Positions 45,841 through 57,302 of a stretch of DNA of 64,000 nt are shown one piece after another (within the stretch, counting starts at the first letter, position 1; the number at the start of each line of letters is the position of its first letter). This DNA is from Nemopilema nomurai. Lineage: Eukaryota > Cnidaria > Scyphozoa > Rhizostomeae > Rhizostomatidae. The notes under the pieces are model-generated. The model ran no database searches. It had not been told where the DNA came from and worked only from the letters and a program-made list of their open reading frames with translations. Location of the stretch: the NCBI GenBank assembly GCA_003864495.1, contig ML133390.1:62001-126000 (forward strand), written 5' to 3'. A program made the position numbers and the translations under genes.

Positions 45841-46767
45841 TCAGAAGCTGCTGTCAATCAAAAACGAGAACAAGTAACTGCTCGATCCAGTCTTCTTCAG
45901 AACCGCATCCCTCTCCCTCACAGGGGCTGCTACGAAACGGGTACTTTGAGGTTTTAGAAGTTCACCTTGAAACGGCGAATATCGGGTCTTTTAGCATGCG
46001 TACATATACCTAGTTTCGAAACATTTGTGCCATCTAAAAACCAAGATACACGATAAACCAAAATCTTGTTGTTAAATTTTGAAACCTAAAGTTGTATACG
46101 AGGGAAGGTCAATACAGGGCCAGCAAAACGGGGGAGGGGCTAATCCTAAATTTATTTTGATAAGTAGGGCCCTGACTGTGATTTTAGTACCTACCTTTAA
46201 TAAACCCTCTAATATTTTCAAATTTTGGCGCTCCCACTTTCAATTACAAATCAGTGCAAGGGAGATTATTTCTAGGGAACAAGGATTTTAGGGGTGCCTA
46301 GGACAAATCAGCGATTGTCCACAAAGTATGGAGAAATAATCAGAAAGATTCTGATAAGAGGAGACCCTGTAGCATGACTACCAAATAGAGTGGTGTCGTG
46401 CATTTGATGTACATTTATGAATGAATTCCTGAAACATCCCATAGCTAAGGGTTCATACATAAATGACGTCCTCGTAGAGGGGGGAGGGGGGTTTACGGTT
46501 TTGGTGATGGAAGGTGACACTTTGAGAGGGGGAAGGGAGGAAGGATTTCAAGCTTTGGTGATGGCACATTGGAAAATGTGGGATCATCTTTTCCAAGAAA
46601 GCATTTAGCTTTAGCTATATTAGCACTCAAACAGAAAGTGTTATTTTCATAAGTTTACAGAGAAAGTAAAGATTTTGTAGACCATTTGAAGATTCACCAA
46701 TTCATAAAATTATAAAGTGGAGAAAGTTTAAAACACACGAGAATATAAGGGGAATTATTATGCGTAG

Positions 46768-46931
46768 CTATTCATAAGGCCCCTGTTTGTCAAAGAAAAT
46801 GTCAACAGCCAGATAGAGATAGCAGAAAATGGAAATAACATTCATCGCAAACCTATGCTTTGAAATTTTATGAGCAGCGTGAAAGGAAATAAAACTGACA
46901 GTCTCTCCGAAAACAATGAGACCAATTAACG
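46768..46931 (-). CDS. Putative membrane-protein exon, last exon (unit C)
   Basis: Copy of 2250-2413 with two hydrophobic segments and the same DKQGPYE end. The acceptor is kept. One Ile to Met change relative to unit A. Confidence 0.3.
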
Positions 46932-46962
46932 CTAAAAGGGCAAAGACTTGCAATTGAAAAAC

Positions 46963-47268
46963 ATGATTCCTTCAAATGGTTTACAGAAGCCATTGCCATC
47001 TGATGTCTACTGCCATAGCAAAATTGACGAAGTTCCACGCAGAGTATGCAAAGACTGTCATATTTACCATGCTAGCATTGCATCAGTTAATCGTCATCGT
47101 CACCGAGGAAGTTGCTTTGGACCAGAAGGTGAACTCCAGGAAGAGAATGAATCCGAGGACGAGGTGGATGGAGAGATAGAGCAAGAAGAGCCAAAAGATG
47201 AAGAGTGTCCCCCAGTATTCAATCTTGTCGAAATGTTAGAAGAAAATTATTTTGGTGATGGAGAGTAG
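46963..47268 (+). CDS. Acidic-tail, zinc-finger-like protein or 3' exon (unit C)
   Basis: Open for 101 codons from ATG at 46963. Near residue 31 it has a CxxC followed by a His-rich cluster (CKDCHIYHASIASVNRHRH, then a later Cys), like a C2H2 finger with unusual His spacing. The rest is strongly acidic (ENESEDEVDGEIEQEE) and ends NYFGDGE. AATAAA follows at 47327-47332. The sequence could instead start at a splice acceptor (ggtttacag) a few codons in, making it the last exon of a longer gene. No family recognised. Unit B keeps this frame through two in-frame deletions, which argues for coding. Confidence 0.45.
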   Translation: MIPSNGLQKPLPSDVYCHSKIDEVPRRVCKDCHIYHASIASVNRHRHRGSCFGPEGELQEENESEDEVDGEIEQEEPKDEECPPVFNLVEMLEENYFGDGE

Positions 47269-47597
47269 CTAGGAAAACGTAATGTTTTTTTAAAAAATTA
47301 TGTTTTTTGCTTTGCTCTTCTTTTCCAATAAAAATTTACCAAAGGGTGGAGAGTGAGAAATGACGTCACTGGCAATATATTACAGGGAGTCATACAGCTG
47401 GTGACAAAGTGGTGACAGGGGGAGAGGAGGGTGGAAATCTTAAAATTCTAGGTGACGTGATTTTTTTATGACCCTTAAAACCCCCTTTTTAGCTCCACTA
47501 AACAGCTATATCTAACATACCCTTAGTTCCATGTCATGATTTGTTCTAATTTGATTCTATCAGGATTCAATAACACTGTCATTTGATACGAACACAC

Positions 47598-47729
47598 CTT
47601 TGACAAAATCACCATGCAAGAAAAGCCAATGGTGCCCATGAACAACATGATTTCACCATATTTAGTAAGTCTCCTAGGGCCTTTCATAAAAGGCTTTGCA
47701 TGCAATTTGAGAGATTCATCTGTTCTCAT
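47598..47729 (-). CDS. Putative membrane-protein first exon (unit C)
   Basis: Copy of 3081-3212 starting MRTDESLKLHAK with the hydrophobic segment YGEIMLFMGTIGFSCMVIL and the same donor (tcaaag then gtgtgt). Open throughout, unlike the unit B copies. Confidence 0.3.
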
Positions 47730-47890
47730 ATGTCCAATAACGATACAAAGAGTTCAACCAAGTAAGGACTGCAAGAAAAAGAAAAAATTTCCAGCAACCC
47801 CATTTAATTTTTGCCTTCCCCTGATACTCACAAGTATGAAAATATCAGCTTAAAAGGAAGTTTCACTATTCAAATATACAAAGTATATTG

Positions 47891-48015
47891 TTACTCTTTC
47901 TGAGGGCATTTACTTGCAAAATGTCCCTTTTCTCCACAATGGTAGCACTCAGTATCTTCAGGACTCACGTGCATAATGGCCGGGTTGGAGATATTGGCAA
48001 CTTTCTTCCAGTCTC
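47891..48015 (-). CDS. CCHC zinc-knuckle fragment (unit C)
   Basis: Same knuckle as in unit B, intact. A related decayed stretch lies about 350 bases away: both contain the plus-strand phrase agtctcattctggtcat. The fragment therefore seems to be half of an old local duplication. Confidence 0.45.
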
Positions 48016-48598
48016 ATTCTGGTCATCGAGACAGGGAGACCATTGCGCTTCTGAAAACAGGACATTTCCAGTTGGTTGTAGCAAGCATTTACATTTTGAA
48101 CTATGTTTGTACATTTTGTTGTAACAGTACAGTTTTCATGGTAAAAAAGTCTGGTTTTGAGCATTGATATGATGATTGAGTGGTGTTGTTTCCGTCTCTA
48201 ATCGGCCCAAGGATTGAATCTCATTCTGAATATCATTCTAAGGCAACTTCCCGCGATTTCTACTATTTAAAGCGGGATTGTGTAGCTGAGTGAAACAAAT
48301 ATTGTATACAAATGTGCAAAGCTGTGTACGCCGAAGAGAATTTGGAAATTGGTCAATTCGTTCTGGAGATATCGGTGACTTTTTTCGAGTCTCATTCTGG
48401 TCATGGACGACGCCTGTACAGGGATACCGTTGATGAATGTACGATTTCCAAACAAGACTGTTAAGCTCTTTGTATTAAGCGTTTTAAGCACATTTCCATT
48501 TGAGAGAATTTATTTCTTATTTTCTTGTAATATTATGGATTTGGTGAATAACAGTTATGATTTTGAGCATCAATACAGTGGAATCGAATTGTGTTGTT

Positions 48599-48988
48599 TA
48601 CCATAAATCCTCGTATTAGCCACCTGGGGGCTTATTTATTTTTGATATTTTTGAGGGGGGGCTTATTCGAGGGGGGGGCTTATTCGAGAGGGGGCTTATA
48701 AAATTACCTGAAACATGCCACATAAAAAGATAATTTTTGAAATTTCTTTCTTTTCATCATCCAAAAATAAGTCTAAGTATAATGCAACATTTGATTGAAT
48801 TATTAACAATAATATAAATTTTTGTGGTAATTCACTAAAATTCCAAAGGCAACTTCAGGAGTCGAAACTCAACAAGTCGAGAGGGGCTTATTCGAGGGGG
48901 GGCTTATTCAAAATTTGTAGCTCTAGGATGGGGGCTTATTCGAGGGGAGAACTTTTCGAGGGGGTTGTCAATTAGAGGATTTACGGTA
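48599..48988. mobile_element. G-rich MITE-like element (unit C)
   Basis: Same element in unit C, with long G runs (up to nine) beside cttattcgag and both terminal inverted repeats present. Confidence 0.55.
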
Positions 48989-49385
48989 CATATAATAGGC
49001 CTAATGAATCGAATCGCATTCTGAAGAAAATCGAGTGAGTTCTACCAGGTAAAGATAGCTTTTGTTGTCAGGTAAAATCATTTTGAGTACAACAAATATC
49101 GTGCTTTTTTGCGGAGAAAAAATTTGGAGAATTGCTTCCTTTTTCCCTCGAGTTCCTATATAAAGACAGGAAACAACGCAAAGTTCTCTCCCGTAGTTTG
49201 GTAAAAAATGGCCCAAAAAGAATCAAATAGACATCATGGCTTAGAGAAAATGGAATCAAGGGTTTTGAATAGGTTTTACACAGTTTTAGTATTTCGTGGT
49301 TCAGATTGAATCTCATTCTGAACGTCGAATCTCATTCTGAATCTCATTCTGAAAGTTAAAAAAGTTCTCAATCTGAATGGCATAC

Positions 49386-49764
49386 GGCAACGCATGGTAT
49401 AACTTTGCACAAGTTACAAAAAGGTGAAAAGATACGAAAGCTGTGGGTGCAGTTTATAAAATTGCATCGAAAAGATTTTGAGCCATCATCTTACTCGACG
49501 GGACTGTTTCTTTACTCAGACCACTTTCTTCCAACATATTTTTGCGTACGTCTTCCTCGATACCTGGTTTTGACATCATAAACACCGTTATCGATGATGC
49601 CACATAAACCCCGGGGGCACCCAAATAATACTTTATATGTGAATGCGCAATGCTTCATTCCTGTACCACTGTAAATTCGAAAATTTTAAGGTTATTGTCA
49701 TAATTAGCGTACTCGATTTAATCATACGGTCAAATAAAAAATTTCGTGTCATATACACTTTAAT
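49386..49764 (+). mobile_element. THAP-fragment transposon remnant (unit C)
   Basis: Unit C copy of 4893-5272. It keeps the readable THAP stretch and the same terminal sequence. No promoter or transposase is visible. Confidence 0.5.
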
Positions 49765-50246
49765 TGCTTTGAGCAAAAGCCTTTAATCAACAAGGAGCGA
49801 CCTGCCCCAATACAGTCATGATCATAGAAGAAGAAAGAGATAATGTAGGAGAGGCTTTCGTATCAGGGTTGCCAGATTGGCCTCATTCTGGTCAAATTTT
49901 CTTGTTTCGCCATGAAAAAATCTGTTTGGCCTATCCTTTGATTCTATTTCATTCCCAGCCTACGTGGTTACGTAGTTGTATGTGGTAACTTACAGAATTA
50001 CATGAGGGTCACTGGAGTTTGGAGGATAGGAGAATTTGGTTTGATTGGGTGAGGTAAGGAAAGGAAATGCGGAAGTCGATCATTAGTTCTGTGGCGTTAC
50101 AGATCTGGGCACTGTTTTGCGGAAGGTTGTGCAAAAGTAATAGAACTTGCTAAAAATAGCTGATTTGATGTTAGAATTTGTCAAAAGATTCGGGACGTGG
50201 GCTCAGAGACGCCCTGAAGGGCCGGTCATAAACCGTAGCATGAGAT

Positions 50247-50411
50247 ATGCCAAAGTCCAAAGTGGATAACCGTATCAACAACGACAACAACAAAGTTCTG
50301 GCGCGAAACGATCAACGTGTCATCAAGGCTGCTTGCATGATGGTCTCCGGTTCGGTGCAAACAGGAGGATGGCTGTCGTTGATTGTGTCGCTTTATATCA
50401 TGAAGCTTTGA
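50247..50411 (+). CDS. Small ORF, 54 codons, unrecognised (unit C)
   Basis: Same small ORF as at 5757-5921, with the hydrophobic end intact. Nothing else supports expression. Confidence 0.2.
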   Translation: MPKSKVDNRINNDNNKVLARNDQRVIKAACMMVSGSVQTGGWLSLIVSLYIMKL

Positions 50412-51538
50412 GTCACGATGGAAAGTATATTCATAAAGATGAGTTTCACATCAGAGCCTTTGCTCATACACCTTTAGAGATGGCGGAAATGACAAATTAT
50501 AATTTACAGATTCGCGAAAATTTGGGAGAAAATTGCGGAAATCCAAATTTGCATACCCTCAGTGACCCACCCAATTAAAATCAACCTTCAACTTACATGT
50601 ATCGGTTAAGTATACCAGTTTAGGCCTTTTCCAACCAAAAATCCTTCTTGTAATATCATGTAGCTATTGATCATCTGGCAACCCTGACCAACCGTTTCTG
50701 CATGTTCTGAGTTCTGCAAACGATATTCTGAGCTACAGTCGGCCTCCAATTGTAAACATTGAAATAACTGTATATTCGCATCAAAGCAATGTTGGCTCAA
50801 TGTAAAAGTTTGGAATCCTGTTTGAAAATCCAACCGATGCTGCAGCACCACTCGCAATAGTTAGGGTGGTCCACCCCCTCATTAGGCCTGTGGTTGGATC
50901 CCTGGGATGAATACACTTTTCGCTGGTAAAAATGGCTTTAGGTAATAAACAATAAATCAGGTTTGCCAAAATCGAGGAAACTACCAAATCGCCTTCTTGT
51001 TTGTTCTTCTTCTCTCCGACAAATTCGTCAGTTTCAAGTGGTAGTCTGCTAAACATGACCAAGTATATTCTTGAAAGCATTGATAGAAGACATTGAAGAC
51101 GCTATTATTTTCAACTGGTTTTCTAGTAAAAGAAAGTGGTTTCCTTAGTCATTGGTGATCAATCACTATATCCACAATATAACAATAGCCACAGAGAACT
51201 TGCAAATTTGCTCATTGTAATATTATCTTTACATTGTGTCCTTTCCTTACTAAGCTCTTTTTCTACTTTTCTACCAAAATAAGTCTAAATTGCACTGTTT
51301 GATTAGGCCTTTGATCACAGCTATTGATCCCAGTCTCGTAGGCTTTTCAAGGTGGCTTTTTCGTGCAGTCCAGTGTTGCTCCGGATCCATCCCTGAACAG
51401 ACCTAAATGCTTCTTCTCTTATACCCTCTTCACCTTCAGAATAACTTGCGATGCTTTTGGGACTAGAGGTGCGGGAAACCATAACTGATGTGCTGCAACT
51501 GTGATTACAAAAAGGGCAGGACAGTTTCACTCCACCTC

Positions 51539-52203
51539 CTAAGGGTAGCGTATTTTCATCTCAGAGAACGTCACTTTGCCATGCTCCTTCTTGATTCCAT
51601 ACCATGACATATAGTTGGTTATGCGTGACTCACCTTCAGATGAGGGATGTACACTATTTAAGTTAGAGTGGTGACACCATGTAAACCACCAAGCTCCTTT
51701 GTACGTCACGGCACAATTATATTTCCATATCTTGGTCCTTGTCTTTTGTTGTGAACATCATATTGTTATGATGCGTCAAAGAGTCCCCAGCATCTCCAGA
51801 GAACCCTCCAACTTTCAGTCGATAGCCATCCGATTCCCCTGATATCTCAAACAAACTATAAGTAGCATACTTCTTCTCTGGAAATCCATGTGCTTCATGT
51901 CGACCGAAGAATGCTCCCTTCCCTGGAGCTGCCAGCTTGTGCAGCTTCTCCAGTCCCAACCAAAAGTTGCCATTCATGTCTCCAAATCCTTCCTTGTAGT
52001 CATTCCAACCTCGGAAGAAGTCGACGCTGGCATCAACACGGCGCTGGAACACGATCCACCCACCCCCGTCTGTTGTCATGTCGCATCTGACTGGAAGATA
52101 CCGATGTCTGGTCGATAGATGTCGTACTTCTTATCTTCCCTAAACCCAAGTTTTGCAGATCTTTGCAGTCTCTTGTTTCTGTTGAATAGAGATGGGAATT
52201 CAT
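51539..52203 (-). pseudogene. FReD exon, frameshifted, with diverged 3' tract (unit C)
   Basis: The third copy has several one-base losses in the 5' half relative to A: near 52142 in the a-run before cccaag, near 52097 in ggaagat, and two near 51905-51915. The first part is therefore out of frame. The last 58 codons are fully open, but about 22 of 58 residues differ from units A and B: WWFVACHDSSLNGLY is WWFTWCHHSNLNSVH and the following loop is also different. The surrounding sequence is only a few percent different. The end FSEMKIRYP is shared. The tract looks imported from another FReD paralog by conversion. Confidence 0.75.
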
Positions 52204-53532
52204 AATAGGTCCACCTTGGATGAACCAAACTTGTAGCTATGCCTACTGCGCATGCCTACGCAAGGACCTCCGCCCGGTCTGTTAAGAGAAAGTTTATCCC
52301 AAACAAAATAAGTACCATATCAGTGCACCAAGCACGGTAGTAGCATTTTGTCGTATTGAGTGTCTTTCCTAGCAAAAGAAGGGACGCTTGCAGCAGCGAA
52401 GGAGCTTCATTCGATGGTTTGGCATTTATTTTGCCGCTACTTTCAGGCGTTTGCCCCATTGTGTCCGGAACAGAAGCACGAGTCACTTAGCACAGCAAGT
52501 CTTCAGGACAAGATTTTCACGAGACTTGTCATTTGCAACAGCTTTGTGAACTAGAGCCATGAAGAACGTCTATCACCTGAAACGTTGCTGGCAAGCTTAG
52601 CTTTCAGAGCTAAAGTAATTGGAGCTGACTAATTGGAGCAAAGTAATTGGGGACTTGATTTCACGTACGCACTTTTTCTACAAGAATACCTAATTTCATA
52701 CTGAGCTTCAACATTCTTAAAAAAGTTCGATTTTGAGCCCAAGTTTATTCTTAAATTATTCTTGCCAAACACAAAGTGTAAATTCACCTTGAGATCAAAG
52801 AAAAATATCAAATCTTTTTTATGTGTTTGTGTGTAAATTTCAACAAGAACAAGCACAACAACAAGATTCATATTAAATTCCAAAATCTAATAATCCGAAT
52901 TCGATCCTTATCCAAAAGCATTACTTCAATCTCACGACAGTTGTTTTGCTTTGGGACAAAAATCAGATTAAGGAAAAAAGTTTTTGGTTGAGTCTGGCAT
53001 TATTCTCAAATTATTTTTAAATTTTAGCAACTTTGAGCCTTAAAATTCATTATAGACTTCTAAGAGATAATTCTTATAAGAGAAAAGTTTGTAAAAGAAA
53101 TCAGAACTGGGATGTTGTCGTGCGATAGCAAGTCTGATACTTACGCACGTGGATTAAATGGCAGCGAAATCCAAAACAATCACAGGAATCCGTGCACGTC
53201 TGTCTTTCATGGCAAGGCTTCAAAGATTGGCACAGCGCACCTATCTACAGGAAAGGAGCAGAACAATTTCAAAGAGAACTCCTGATTGGCAAAAGTGTCA
53301 TGTTCAGCACTTCATTTCTCGCTGCTGCCTCATTCTTATGTTATTTATTGCTACCACTTTATCTAGCATTTTATTATTTTCCAACATAAGACGCACTAGA
53401 AACTCTCAAACCATGCAGTCGATCAGGCGATTTGATTCAACTTCTCCATATTCTCATATTAGCCGCTTACTTCTCGGTTTACTGAAAAGTTAAGCTGATT
53501 TTTCTTATTCTTAAACAGGCTGAAGTACTTAC

Positions 53533-53809
53533 ATTTTTTTCTGTATAGTTCGTCGTTTTATAGATCCATCCAGCCGAGGGAGACAGGGCAACTTGATCGA
53601 ACGGGTTTTCTGTCGATTTGTCGTTGATCTGGCAATTAACGTCCCCAGATGGCACCTTCCAGTTTAGTGAGCTGCACAGAGGATGATTCAAGCATTGCTG
53701 TTCGCATTCTCCAACAGTCTGGGTTTGAAATGACGTCAACACATGGCCATTTAATGTAAGGTTTAGCTTTTGACGCTGAAATTCCCATACGTCTTGCATG
53801 GCAGCCTTA
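53533..53809 (-). pseudogene. PAN/apple domain exon with one-base loss (unit C)
   Basis: Copy of the PAN exon in which one T of the run read as agctttttgacg in unit A is missing (agcttttgacg here). The first cysteine (PCKTYG in A) is put out of frame, although the rest of the domain from LNLTLNGH on is unchanged. The donor is kept. An ATG in the new frame (MQDVWEFQRQ) exists by chance. Confidence 0.6.
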
Positions 53810-54349
53810 CTATGTAGCCAAGACTCTTGTGCATCCAGAGTGTAACAAGATATCTACGGATCAATTGGGCTTTTGGTTCAGTTGGTATATTTGCATGACG
53901 CCATGCATTGCCCTCTGATTCAGAAGTATGGTTAAGAAAACAGCAGTATACAAGAAGCTCAAATCCATTCCCGGATTACGACCCGGATTTTCTTTAAAAG
54001 AGATTTTTACAAATTCACGTTTTTGCTCCTTTCAAGTACTGCTATCATCACAAGGTTTTCGATCCCCTTTGTTAAGCTTATGTATTGAATTTCTCGCCCG
54101 TGCTATTCACACTAAAGATGACTCCTGGCTGAGTCGATACGTTTGGCAGTTTCGTAATTGGCCAGTGTCACAATGCGGATATGTCGATTGACTAGCGTCT
54201 TTTTACAAATTTGTCCATTGATTATGCGTTCATGTAATTGGATTCGCCTATTTAACTAAGGAATTGTCGATTGCAATATGGACTTTTTATTTGTCGTCGT
54301 CCGTGTCATCAAGTTTTTAAATTCACGTTAAAAATCAAAATAACAGGCA

Positions 54350-54562
54350 CATAAAACAACTTTGAGCGAAAACATGAGACACTGCTTAACCATGTACAAA
54401 AAGAGTTACTTACATTTCAACAAGATGGACAAGAAGCATGGTCGAACAATTCAGGCCTGCACCAGACCTTGCTCTGCAGTGCGTGAACTCTTTCTACATC
54501 CAACTGATTCCGTTTGTTCTTGGAGACACTATGTGTCCCTTAGAGACGCAACAGATTATTAA
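54350..54562. other. Unit C-specific segment beside the TTTA microsatellite
   Basis: About 210 bases (ataaaacaactttgagcg through gacgcaacagattattaa) present only in unit C, where A and B go straight from aacaggcac into the TTTA repeat. Either an insertion in C or a deletion in A and B. No protein domain or clear terminal repeats seen. Confidence 0.5.
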
Positions 54563-54868
54563 TTATTTACTATTATTTATTTACTATTATTTATTTACTT
54601 ATTATTTACTTGCATTCAAATTGCTTCTAGCCAGGTATGCATTCTCTTTGGAATAAACAATTGATGGCGACTGTCTATTTTCACCTGAATACAACCGCCC
54701 GGCAAACCAACCTTCAGTTTTGCTTATCATTTGCATATAATTTAATATTTATCAAAAGCCAGCCAAGCTGAAGTGTCATTTCAATTTTGATGCAGGTGGC
54801 TTGAGCGTCTTGTATATGCGAACTGACAGTTTCCATGTAAGCAAATCATTTAACATGCAAGTGATTGG

Positions 54869-54976
54869 CTAATATTCGATCTGAGCACCGGTGAGAAAAT
54901 AGATGATTGGCTAGATCCATTCTTGAGGACTCTATTCTACTGACCCACCGGTGCTCGGAATACAATCGGATATTAG
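54869..54976. mobile_element. ACCGGT-cored inverted repeat (unit C)
   Basis: Same inverted repeat with a single visible change in the left arm (gatctgagcaccgg against gatcggagcaccgg), which weakens the pairing by one base. Confidence 0.5.
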
Positions 54977-55738
54977 AATTTCATTGGAGGGTGAAATTCG
55001 TAATTCGTATTGTTACTGGTCAGCATTCAAATTCTGTCAGAACATTTGATATTTAGGTTCACGATAGACCATGTCACGCAAATAGAATATATTCCAGTAA
55101 AACTTTGAAGACAACTTTCACCATAGATAAACAATATATTGGTAAAGCAGAAGACTAGCCCCCAAAACCCCGCTGCGCGGGCTTAAAACCCCTTCTGTGG
55201 AAATAGAATTGCCCCTTAAAACTACCCCAAAACAAATTAGGCAGATTAGCCTCGGCAAGACAAGAGCCTCGCATCGAGAGCAAAAATGACGTAATGCACA
55301 GCCACGCACCGCATACTTGAAACGAAAGTTGTCAACGAAAAATGACTCGCCATCCTTCGCGTGCATCACTCGCACTCATGTGACAATCGCTAGGACGGGG
55401 TTCGCAAAAGATAAAGGGTTGAGGCTCCCCCTCTATCTAAGCCACTGCCACCAGAGCAGTTTACCCAGCATAGCTATTTTAGCAACCAAAATAGCCACCA
55501 GGGCAGCCATCATTTTCAAGAATTCCTGAGGGAGCTTTCCCCATACCCCCTATTAGCGTCTGCCTTCCCGGGGCTCGGGGCTCGGGCCCCATAAATTCTC
55601 TCTGCCCGTTGGCAAAATCACAGAGCCTCCGAAACAGACGAAAACATGATTGACGGCCTCTTGATAGTGCACGTGCTAGCCCACAGGAACTTCAGAGATA
55701 AACGCCCCCACGTGTTATTTTCAAACAAAATCCGCTTG

Positions 55739-55846
55739 TTCCGCTTGTTCCTGGGTTGTTCCGCTTGTTCCTGGGTTGTTCCGCTTGTTCCTGGGTTGTT
55801 CCGCGTGTTACTGGGCTGTTACTCGATTGTTCCGCTTGTTCCTCGT
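55739..55846 (+). repeat. 20-base minisatellite (unit C)
   Basis: Same array, matching the unit B version. Confidence 0.85.
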
Positions 55847-55990
55847 TTTAGTAACGTCGAACAACTAACACAGAGTGCAAGGATTCCCAGAGGAACGATA
55901 ACTTGGTAAATTTCCAAGGGATTTCACTTTACAAGCAAGCCACTGATAACCAAACACTTGGTATCTTGGAAACGCGATAGAGGCGCCAAA

Positions 55991-56886
55991 ATGACTTGCA
56001 ACGATGCCTTCGTAAGTGCTGCGGAATATACAGAAATATACGAATTATCATCTAAGGGGTGTATCGAGCAACAGCAAGTCTGGGTTGCAAAACGCCTTGT
56101 GCCAAAACTTGTCCAAAGACTTGGCACAACGTCCAAGAGCTCCGACTTTCGGGTCCTAGCTGTGGGATCAGGCTATGGTCTTTTCGATCTCATGCTTCTG
56201 GAGGAGCTCTTCAAGGGAGCTAGAGATCTTTTGCATGGAAGAAAGATCCAATGGACTGTGGTCGAACCGAATGATGTGGCGATAAAGGCATTCCGAGACA
56301 AAGTTGACAAAATCAGCAGCTTCGAAAACGTGGAATTTGAATGGATCAACAAAGGCTTCGATCAGTTTGTGAATGAATACCAAGCAAACAAGTTGGCCTT
56401 CGACTTCATCCATTTCGTCCATGTTTTTTATTATATGGACGAATGCCGGGTTCTCGAAGTTGGTTATAAAAAGCTCTTGGGTAAGGGGGCCTCTTACTTA
56501 GTGTTGTCGGAGCCCATGACAATAATATATGGTTGCAATTATTGAATTTGTTTGGTGACAAAATTAATTCCCTACAGAAAGAGATGCACTATCCAAGAAA
56601 CGTTACAATATGTGAAATGTGTAAACGTAATGGATGGGAAGTTGAGATGTTTAATGCAAAGCTGGATTTAGACATAACACCATTGGTCATGGATGGACAT
56701 CCAGATTGCAGAGCCCTCTTACAGTTCTTTTTGCACACAAAAGAAGAACCGAAAGAAGTGGTTGGAGAAAAACTGTATACGCAGTTGATTGAGTTCTTCA
56801 AATCTGAATGCTGGGGAACAGTTTGCAACGGGACAAAGAAATACTTCGTTAACGACAATGAAAGTATTTTGCTAGTATATAAGTAA
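55991..56886 (+). pseudogene. Histamine N-methyltransferase-like gene, frameshifted (unit C)
   Basis: One G is missing from the run in gtaagggggcctc at about 56485-56489 (six G in A and B, five here). The frame is lost after KKLLGKG, with a stop at 56543-56545. The remaining part is open to the normal end. All SAM-binding motifs lie before the break. Only a few residues otherwise differ (Ala to Gly before YKK, Phe to Val in RNVTICEM, His to Tyr near the end). A homopolymer sequencing error would give the same picture, so this copy may be functional. Confidence 0.75.
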
Positions 56887-57134
56887 TATAGTATGTAGAT
56901 GGTTATATGTTGATATTTCATAGTCATCCTTCCCTTGACTTAACTTCCCTGATCATGCATAGCAGTGTTATAGTGCTGCGTCTACTGCACTGTGTACAAC
57001 TGACTTTATTACCCTGAATGAATATTCGAAAATTATGATAATAATGATAATGTTAATATGTTTATAAATTGAGAGTGGGGGGGGGGGACGATTTTGCTGT
57101 GCAAGGTACGCTTTTTTTCTGTAATTAGGGTACC

Positions 57135-57302
57135 AATTTATATTGCTTGCGGCCATGAAATGATGTTGAATCATCGTTATTACAAAGTCGACGATCAAGG
57201 CAGTATCGCATCATTGCCATCGCAAAAACAATCAATCCTTTGTGGCATCTTATAAAAAAGATACGAAAATGGTGGCAATAAAAGCTTTCATTGGTGAAAA
57301 AC
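57135..57302 (+). pseudogene. Inverted, decayed exon copy (unit C)
   Basis: Unit C version, with a two-base difference near 57255 (cttataaaaaagatacg against cttataaaacaagatacg). Confidence 0.65.

Noticed and set aside
53928..54191. 87-codon plus-strand ORF in unit C
   Set aside because: Units A and B have four extra bases (ttat) that break it, and it has no domain signal.
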